Below are positions 57,229 to 64,000 of a stretch of DNA of 64,000 nucleotides, one piece after another. How positions within the stretch are numbered: position 1 is the stretch's first letter; each line of letters starts with the position of its first letter. The DNA comes from Gautieria morchelliformis (taxonomy: Eukaryota > Basidiomycota > Agaricomycetes > Gomphales > Gomphaceae), in NCBI GenBank assembly GCA_015179125.1, contig WHVA01000012.1, positions 248,001-312,000 on the forward strand. Reading direction: 5' to 3'. The notes below the pieces were generated by a model. The model was given only the letters and a program-made list of their open reading frames with translations, was not told the DNA's origin and searched no databases. Position numbers and translations under genes: made by a program.

Positions 57229-59498
57229 CTGTCAAGATTGGTGTCACAACCGGTTTATTTCTCCTACCGCGCTACCTCTATGTTCCCCCTCGTCACTCCC
57301 TAGCATCTTTGCCAGAGTTTGCCACACCTACCGACCACTTCCCCTCTACGCCCACTCTACCCGCTGTTCGCCCCATTCTCCGAACCGCTATTCACTGCTC
57401 ACGCATTTCGTCAGCAGGCACACCATCGAATATGATCGATACCATTCACCCGGCATGATGGTTCATCATTAACCCCATCATCTTCTTAATCCAACCCCAT
57501 TGGGTGTTCGTATCGCCAAAGTGTGATCGCAGGATGTCTCTTCCATAGGCTGTGCGGGATCAACCCAGTAAACGAAGAGCCCATGCAGGGTAGCATGTAT
57601 GTGGGTCCCAAGACATGGTTTTGTCCATAAGTGCCTTCGCTCCCTTTATTCTCCGTCGTTTCATGTTCGCATTCTCCCCTCACTCTATTGTATGTTTATT
57701 CCATCTACCTAGTATCATGACTGTGCACCCCTATCCAACCCTACTCACGACGGCCTCTTTCCTATTCGCTGATACCTTACGAGCATTTGATATAAGTAGT
57801 TTACATTCGCATGTATATTCCCCAGTTCAATTATCATACGTCGTTCATCGTGTGCAAAATTTGGCCTTGCTGTGGTCATCATCTTAAGCCTTTTCTTGGA
57901 GACTTCTATCTTTGACTAGCAGAGGACTTAGGCATCACTGGTGAGTTCACATACTTCATCTTCGTTACCTTAGCCTTCGAACCATTTTCTGTGATGTTGG
58001 CGAAGGGATTGTCGAAACTTAGACAGCCCTTCCGTGAGATCTTGCACGTTACATTGTCAAGTACCACGGGCTATTTCGCTACGACTGTAGACAGGGTGAG
58101 CCCTGCTCGGGCAGTCCCCTTACCTTGTGAACATTCATTGGTTCATCTATTCGCTGAACGGCATACTTATTTGTATTCGGGCATTCGCTGTGTTCACTAA
58201 TACACGATATTAACGCCTAAAAACCAATCTTGACAATTGGTTTTTAGGCGTTAATATCGTGTATTAGTGAACACAGCGAATGCCCGAATACGAATAAGTA
58301 TGCCGTTCGGCGAATACGTGAACCAATGAATGTTCACAAGATAAGAGGGTTGCCCGAACGGAGCTTGCCCTATCCTATCTACAGTCGTAGCGAAATAGCC
58401 CGTGGAACTTGACGATGTAAGGTACAAGGTGTCACGGAAGGGATGTCTAAGTCATGACAATCCCTTTGCCGGTGAAGGTACTCCTTTGGAGCCCTTCGCC
58501 AACAGCACAGAAAATAGTTCGAAGGCTAAGGTAACGAAGATGAAGTATGAGAACTCACCAGTGATGCCCAAGTCCTCTGCTGGTCGAAGATAGAAATCTC
58601 CAAGAGAAGGCTTAAGACGATGATCACAGCGAGGTCAAGTTTGCACAAGATGGATGACATATGATAATTGAACTGGGGAATATACATGTGAATGTAAACT
58701 ACTTATATCGAATGCTCGTAAGGTATCAGCGAATAGGAAAGAGGCCGTCGTGAGTCAGGGTTGGATAGGGGTGCGCAGTCATGATACTAAGTAGATGGAA
58801 TAAACATACAATAGAGTGAGAGAAGCGTGCGAACATGAAACGATGGAGAGTAACGGTGGCGAAGGGGCCTATGTATGAAATCATGTCTTGGGGCCCGCAT
58901 ATACACCGCCCTGCATGGGTTCTTCATCTGCTGGGTTGATCCCACATGACCTACGGGTAGGACGTCCTGGGAGCGCACCCTGCTCATATGAACACCAAAA
59001 GGGGGTTGGACCGAGAAGCTGATGGAGCTACTGATGAGCCATCATGCCGGGTAGGGATATCAATCGTGATTTGATGGTGTGCCTGCTGGCGAATGATGCG
59101 AGCAGCGAGTGGCTGTTTGGCGAAATGCGAGGAAGGGCGAACAGAGATGACATAGGGCAGGAGTGGTCGAGGTGGAGGGCGAAGCCGAGCGAACACGGAG
59201 GAGAAGTGGCGAAAGGGGAAATGGGGATAACAAGGTGTAGGAAATACACACGTCATGACAATCCGATCATAGGAACATCATCGAAAGAGGGTTGAGCAGA
59301 GGAGGTGATAGGCTCAGCAATGACTGCCAAGTCAGTCCAAAGAAGTTGATTGTGATTTGACGGCGTGGCTATGGTAAATGGCCCGAACAGCGAGGATCAG
59401 TTGCCGAACACGGCAAGGGCGATCGGAACGAACATGGAGGTGGGGTGATAAATGGGAAAACAGGGCATCTGAGTATGGGAAATAAACGCGTCATGACA
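57229..59498 (-). repeat. Solo LTR, Gypsy family B, containing a nested LTR
   Basis: Outer LTR from TGTCAAGATTGG (57229) to GTCATGACA (59498), flanked by a perfect CTGGC duplication (57224-57228 and 59499-59503). It is interrupted 12 bp inside its left end by another family B LTR in the opposite orientation. An inner TCATGACA end at 59260 and an extra partial U3 block (59261-59498) resemble the reiterated end at 40236-40836. Confidence 0.85.
57241..58235 (+). repeat. Solo LTR, Gypsy family B, nested
   Basis: A 995-bp LTR, TGTCACAACC to CAATCTTGACA, with its own perfect ATTGG duplication (57236-57240 and 58236-58240). It lies inside the outer LTR in the opposite orientation, so the two form a near-palindrome of about 1 kb per arm around 58229-58235. 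Confidence 0.9.
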
Positions 59499-59589
59499 CT
59501 GGCACCCTTCCACGTGGTCAGACATCACCTGCCAAGTGTGAAGTATTTCATGTGCAAAGGAACTTCCTGATGCCTCCAGCCTTGACCTC

Positions 59590-60270
59590 GTTGACAAGAG
59601 TGGGTAGTACGATACGCTCGAGGTACTTCTTGCACATCCGTCCTGATAACCTCTTGTTCTGGTACTGTAGCAGAGCACACTGCAAGGATCAGGGATGGTA
59701 CAACCCATTCGAGAAGCCTGTTGTGGTACTGCAACTGAGCGCACTGTGTGGTTCAAGGATAGCACAACATGCCCGAGATACTTCTCTCGTTTCTGTTCAG
59801 ACACAGCGACCGAGCACATAGCTGGGTTCGGGGATGGTACAACATGTCCGATATACTTTTCATGCTTCTGCTCTGGTACTGTGACGAAGCATGACTTCTG
59901 TCCTGGAAGCTTCTGTTGTGGTACTGCCACCGGCACTGCTGTTCGAGATACTTCTCACACTTCTGTTCTGGTACTGTGACCAAGCGTGACTCCTGTCCTG
60001 GAAGTCTGTCATGGTACTGCCACCGTGCACTGTATGGTTCAACGTGGCATGCCTGAGATACTTTTCGTGGTGACTGAACACCTTGTCGAGTTCAGGGATG
60101 GTACAACACGTCTGAGGTACTTTTTGCGCTTCTGTCCTGGTAACTTCTGTCCAGGTAGTTTCTGTCATGGTGCTGCGATCACATGCTGCATGACAGTTCA
60201 AGGATGACAACATGCTCCAGTTAAGCTTCTCGCGCTTCTGCTCTGGTACTGCAACTGAGTCCACTGTGAG
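59590..60270. repeat. Degenerate tandem repeats, open on the minus strand
   Basis: Blocks such as GAGATACTTCTC, TTCTGYTCTGGTACTGTGACC and GGGATGGTACAACA recur seven or more times at 60-160 bp spacing. Minus-strand frames read as peptide repeats (SVAVSEQKREKYLGHVV, FVTVPEQKHEKYIGHVV). Frame openness changes along the array, so it is a decayed coding repeat or a minisatellite that happens to be open. Confidence 0.65.
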
Positions 60271-61471
60271 GTCCCTAAAGCTGACGTGGCCAAATCTGAA
60301 TGAGATGTTACTTCCTCAGGTGGCCACATTGTTCCATGTGCACCCAGTGGAAGCATGAGCACCACGACTGTGTCAAGGTCGTGTGAGTAAATGTGCACTG
60401 TGATATCTTTGTCCGTTCAATGAGCTACTGGGTTCTCGTGCTGCAAGTGTGTTGACGATCATGCCTGCCACTGTCACTTGGAGGCATCCTCTTGTGGCAG
60501 GTCCGAAACATATTGAGCCCTAAACGTAGTGTATGCTCTGCATGGTTGCTGCTTCACTGGTGAAGGGTTATGCAACACTCGTGTGCGGGTGTGTTTTGGA
60601 ACCCTTCAAGACTTTGGTGTTATTGCTAACGCCTCTGTCTATCAGAACGTGTCGTTTACACGACTAGTAGAATACCAGTTCAATGCAGCAGCACAACTCC
60701 AGAAATAATTTAATATTTGTACCTTGGTTGCAATCTGTGTAATAACTAGTCCAAGTTATTACAGCTGGAAGGCAATGCGTTTCTTAGCTGCACTGAACAA
60801 TAAACTAAAAGAGTGTGTAGGTTCAAGGACACTATCGGGGTCCAAGAGTATTCCTTTTAATAAAGAGGGAATAGGCTCCGCAGGAGAGTTTGTAAGTGGA
60901 TTGGGTCGACCAACGTCAATGCACTGCAATAACGAGAGAGTAATGTGAAGTGGCTTTCGTGCACAACTTGACTTGACTTGTGAAAGTCACTGAACAGGAA
61001 AATCAACTGAACAGCTCGTCTCGGGTATTGGAGTGCTAATTGACAAGAAAATCGGTTGCCAACCTCACTCTGTAGAGTTTCACCCAGCGTGTTAGGCTAA
61101 GTGGCTAATCAGTAAAGCAACTACTTAACTAAGAATAGTTACTCTAAGCAAGAGTAGTATTCTAGTTCGGGTTAGGAACTTAGGTAAGATGTGCAAGTCA
61201 CACAAGCTGTATAGGATAGAAGATGGGTAGATTGATTTCTCAAAGGGCAGGCATAGGGCCTCCTTTTATACTGTAATGTACAGGGGCTTAGTAAGGAGGT
61301 AGAACCTTCTATCTATTAATGGAATGGGGGGAGAAGCTTGAGGAAGATGGAAGAAAGAGTTGGAAGAAACTGGCTGTTTCCAGGGGACTCTACCATGCTT
61401 CCTACCAATCAGAGCTTGATTTGCCAGGAATGACTCACCGAAAAGGGTCATGTGCCCTAGCACAGCTTGGC
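60271..61471. other. Unassigned DNA
   Basis: No gene, RNA or repeat recognised; short open frames only (60724-60948 +, 61266-61463 -). Confidence 0.35.
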
Positions 61472-61479
61472 TGAGTCAT
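61472..61479. repeat. hAT target-site duplication, left (TGAGTCAT)
   Basis: TGAGTCAT directly outside the element end TAGTGTTTTCC; repeated at 62438-62445. An 8-bp duplication is a hallmark of hAT. Confidence 0.9.
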
Positions 61480-62437
61480 TAGTGTTTTCCAGGCTCGGGC
61501 CCGGCTTGGTCAGTCCCGGCTCACTCGATTCCAGGGCCTGAACCAATGCAAAAGTCCCGGCTCAGCCCCATCCCGGCCCGGCTTAAGCCCTGGCCTGTAG
61601 GTGAGGTTTCTTACTAGGCTGATGTAGAGCCCAATGTATTTGGTAGACTACCTAGAGTAGCAAAATTAATTATAAGTCTGCATCCTCATCTACACTACAA
61701 TCCAAGTCCCATTCGCCATCGCCATCCAACTCCAGCGCTATGGTTTCTTCGTTGTTGAGGATGGCAAACTCGGTGGTGGTACTCGGGGCCGGTTCACGAA
61801 CTAGTAGGTCAGTCCTTTGATTACCTGGAGGGCCTCTACAGTATCACCCTTCAAGCGGTTGGATCGCTTGGTGATGGTGATACCCGACCCTGAAAATGCT
61901 CGCTCGCTGGATACCGACGATGCCATTATAGCCAAGTAGTCATACACTAGTGATTGTCCTGGCGCACGGTGTATAAGCCATACACAGTACCAGAGATTTG
62001 TACTTACCCTCCACCACTCAACCAGAGGCATGTTCTCTGGTAACCTATCTTCTGCTCGAATTGGCTTAGAGTAATCACGCGCCCACACATGCTTGTGATA
62101 GGGCTGGCAACCTCGATGACCTCCTCTTCGCTGCTGTCACTGTCAGAAATGCGGGGCAAAGGCATAGGGGGCGATGAAAAAGACGGGTGCAGATTTTTTC
62201 ACTTATTAGTAGTAACAAAGACATGTAACGACCTGTCTATTCTGGGTAAAGAGCTGGCTCCAGCATCGCCTGAGAAGCACCCAAAAGCCGTGGCTTTCGG
62301 GCCCGGCTCTGGCTCTCTGGATCCAGGGATGGGACCTCAAAGCCGGCCCCATAACGGCTTGGGCCCAGCCCGGCTCGGTCTTTTAGCGGCCCGGTTCGGG
62401 CTAGGCCGGGGCTTTAGCTGGGACTTGGAAAACACTA
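61480..62437 (-). mobile_element. hAT deletion derivative, 958 bp
   Basis: Ends TAGTGTTTTCCA / TGGAAAACACTA with 8-bp target duplications and GC-rich subterminal repeats (GGCCCGGCTCGGGC type) on both sides. It retains the last two exons of the transposase (hAT dimerisation domain, below) but not the catalytic part, so it is a non-autonomous internal-deletion copy. Confidence 0.85.
61675..62088 (-). pseudogene. hAT transposase C-terminal exons
   Basis: Frame MWARDYSKPIRAEDRLPENM, then PLVEWWR. A GTAAGT...CACTAG intron (about 62010-61950) joins to VYDYLAIMASSVSSERAFS and ITITKRSNRLKGDTVEALQV, the hAT C-terminal dimerisation region (conserved W, A(S)SSxxSERxFS and RxxL). An acidic tail (EFAILNNEETIALELDGDG) follows in another frame and ends at about 61675. 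The N-terminal DNA-binding and catalytic parts are absent. Confidence 0.8.
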
Positions 62438-62445
62438 TGAGTCAT

Positions 62446-63344
62446 TGAGGCTGTATCTCCAGATAACCATGTATTTGGCACTCAGAAGCTGAGTAAGCAG
62501 TTCTGAGCCAATTAGGGCTCTGTAGCCATAATTACTAAGAGCACTGCTTAGCACAGCTGAGCATAGCCTGGTACAGCCTAGTTGTCATGACTGACCATGA
62601 TCCCCATTGTTTGGTGAAGCCAAACAGGCTGCACAGTTGCTATGGCTGCATATAGCAACTGTTTGGGACTCAGCTGGAAATACTGAGAGAGCCATCCTGC
62701 CGGACTTGTGGGTGCTTGGGTGACCATAAGTCCGAAAATGCGGCCACCGCCGAGGTGCCCGGCGGAGTTTGAAATAGAGCACCCGGAACAGAGTTGTGGG
62801 TGCTAGAGGATCCACAACTCTGTAATGACAGAAAAATGGTAGTTTGAGCCATGGAGACTTTGGAAAAATAAGGAAAAATATAAGGTAACTAGAGGAATGT
62901 TTGAAAAGCCTTTCCCCAGTTATATTAACAGCACACAGATACTGTTAATTCTTCAAATGTGTTTGTACATATTGTCAAGACAAAAAGGAAAAGACTAGGG
63001 CTGGTTGAGCAGCCGTTCCCCTACAGGGTGGGACTGTCAATCTTGGGATGCTTTCCAGATATTTGTGCATGCTGCTGCCTGAGTACCAGACAGGTCTGTG
63101 CATAACTAAGTGCATGCAAGAAACATCAGCCGTTCAGCTCATTTCTTTTATGATTAAAATATTAGGTTAATGCCTTTGACAAAGGATTCCTATTGCTTAG
63201 CGGCTGGGACTGCTATATCTGCCCTTTTCCTGTGTGCTGACTAAGCCTTCTGAGGCGCGTCCGGCACTGATGGATGAAGGTCAGGTGACCGTGTCGACGA
63301 AAGAATGGCTCGATCTAGAGGATAGCTGTCTCAAAAGGCTTCGC
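62446..63344. other. Unassigned DNA
   Basis: No convincing gene. A hairpin CTATCTCAAAAG-type at 63326-63355 (CTGTCTCAAAAG...CTTTTGAGATAG) precedes repeat R3. Confidence 0.3.
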
Positions 63345-63600
63345 TTTTGAGATAGTTTAGAGTAAACAATAATAGTAGCCTCTCAATGAAGAATTGGAGA
63401 AAACTATCAAGATTTAAGTTCTGTAGCTATCAAACAAGACTACAGTGACTTCAGGGGGTGAAACAGTTGATTCTGGATGATTGATTCATACATTCCTGGT
63501 AGCTACTTATACTATACTAGTGATAACTACCAGTGTTCGAGATAGTGGGTTAATGGGTCGAAAAACTACGTGTAACTAAAGGGGTGACTACTTGTAGTCA
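63345..63600 (-). repeat. Dispersed repeat R3, copy 2
   Basis: Inverted copy of 43900-44240, with shared GTTTAGAGTAAAC, TAATAGTAG and AACTACCAGTGTTCGAGA. Begins near the hairpin at 63326-63355. Confidence 0.55.
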
Positions 63601-63801
63601 TAAAGCCATGGGAATGATGGGGTTAGTGTCAGGGGTGTTAGGCTTTGGAATAAAGTCTTGTACCTACTATACAAAGACCCTGTCTACATGGTGTCAAGAT
63701 AGTAATCAGCTGGTTGTGTCATGGAGCTCAATAGAAAATAGAAATCAAATCTCTCCTGTGTAGAATAAATGCTAGTCTTGGTGAGGGGGCCGCTGTCTCC
63801 G

Positions 63802-64000
63802 TGTTACGACCGTTCATTTCCGACTTCCAACCTTCAGTTCCGCAACGCTTTCCGCCCCTCCGATATGTCCGACATCCCGCCCCTTGTTCATTTCCCTTGT
63901 TCTTTCGACTCTATTACTCGGACCCACCGGACCCACCTCACCGGTCATCAAGACCATATATCTGGCCCTCCTTGTGTTTCGTTGTCAGATATGTTTTCCC
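63802..64000 (+). repeat. LTR, Gypsy family A, cut by window end
   Basis: TGTTACGACCGTTCATTTCC and the following ~180 bp match the start of the LTRs at 1770 and 28311. Whether a full element or a solo LTR follows cannot be seen. Confidence 0.9.

Noticed and set aside
62585-62852. Overlapping minus-strand frames of 60-76 codons
   Set aside because: Two frames are open equally and neither shows a start context, domain or splice partner.

Overview
The window looks like transposon-rich chromosomal DNA of a mushroom-forming basidiomycete (Agaricomycetes; a Boletales-type, LTR-rich genome is a guess). Support: short GT-AG introns of about 45-65 bp, a class I hydrophobin gene, a glyoxal-oxidase-type gene piece, and Gypsy, Copia, Tad-like LINE, hAT and other DNA transposons stacked inside one another. 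Clear host genes are few: a four-exon hydrophobin (52854-53389), a one-exon basic Pro-rich protein (18596-19147), the 5' part of a copper radical oxidase gene (8197-9004) and some multi-exon genes I cannot name.

Layout. 1-2422: 3' end of a chromodomain Gypsy element (family A) with its 3' LTR, sitting in a Copia element (2423-~5300). 6164-8197: 3' half of a second Gypsy (family C), abutting the glyoxal-oxidase piece. 9-15 kb: small uncertain genes, palindromic repeats and a transposon-type C-terminus. 15.6-17.3 kb: an ORF1-only LINE with target duplications whose empty site survives in a repeat copy at 26 kb. 18-21.7 kb: a one-exon gene, its decayed copy, an ACGCGT minisatellite and a partial copy of the 13.9-15.5 kb segment. 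21806-24171: a terminal-inverted-repeat DNA element. 27-35 kb: Gypsy family B (28965-35081) among family A LTRs. 36-41.2 kb: 5' half of Gypsy C, split by a family B solo LTR. 41.9-43.2 kb: 3' end of a fourth LTR element (D). 44352-47824: a nearly complete DDE transposon; 48137-48479: a foldback element. 48.7-53.4 kb: a scrambled hydrophobin pseudogene, a solo LTR and the intact hydrophobin. 57229-59498: an LTR nested in an oppositely oriented LTR of its own family, giving a large palindrome. 59.6-60.3 kb: degenerate coding-type repeats. 61480-62437: a hAT deletion derivative. 63802-end: another family A LTR.

The most unusual pattern is that three different Gypsy-type elements (A, B, D) carry, between the end of pol and the 3' LTR, an oppositely oriented reading region for a charged coiled-coil protein. 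In A and D it holds a cysteine cluster with exactly the C-x2-C-x6-C-xn-C-x2-C-x6-C spacing of fungal Zn2Cys6 DNA-binding domains. I treat this as the best candidate for an undescribed system: an antisense, element-encoded zinc-cluster protein. All statements come from reading the sequence by eye; no database search was run.
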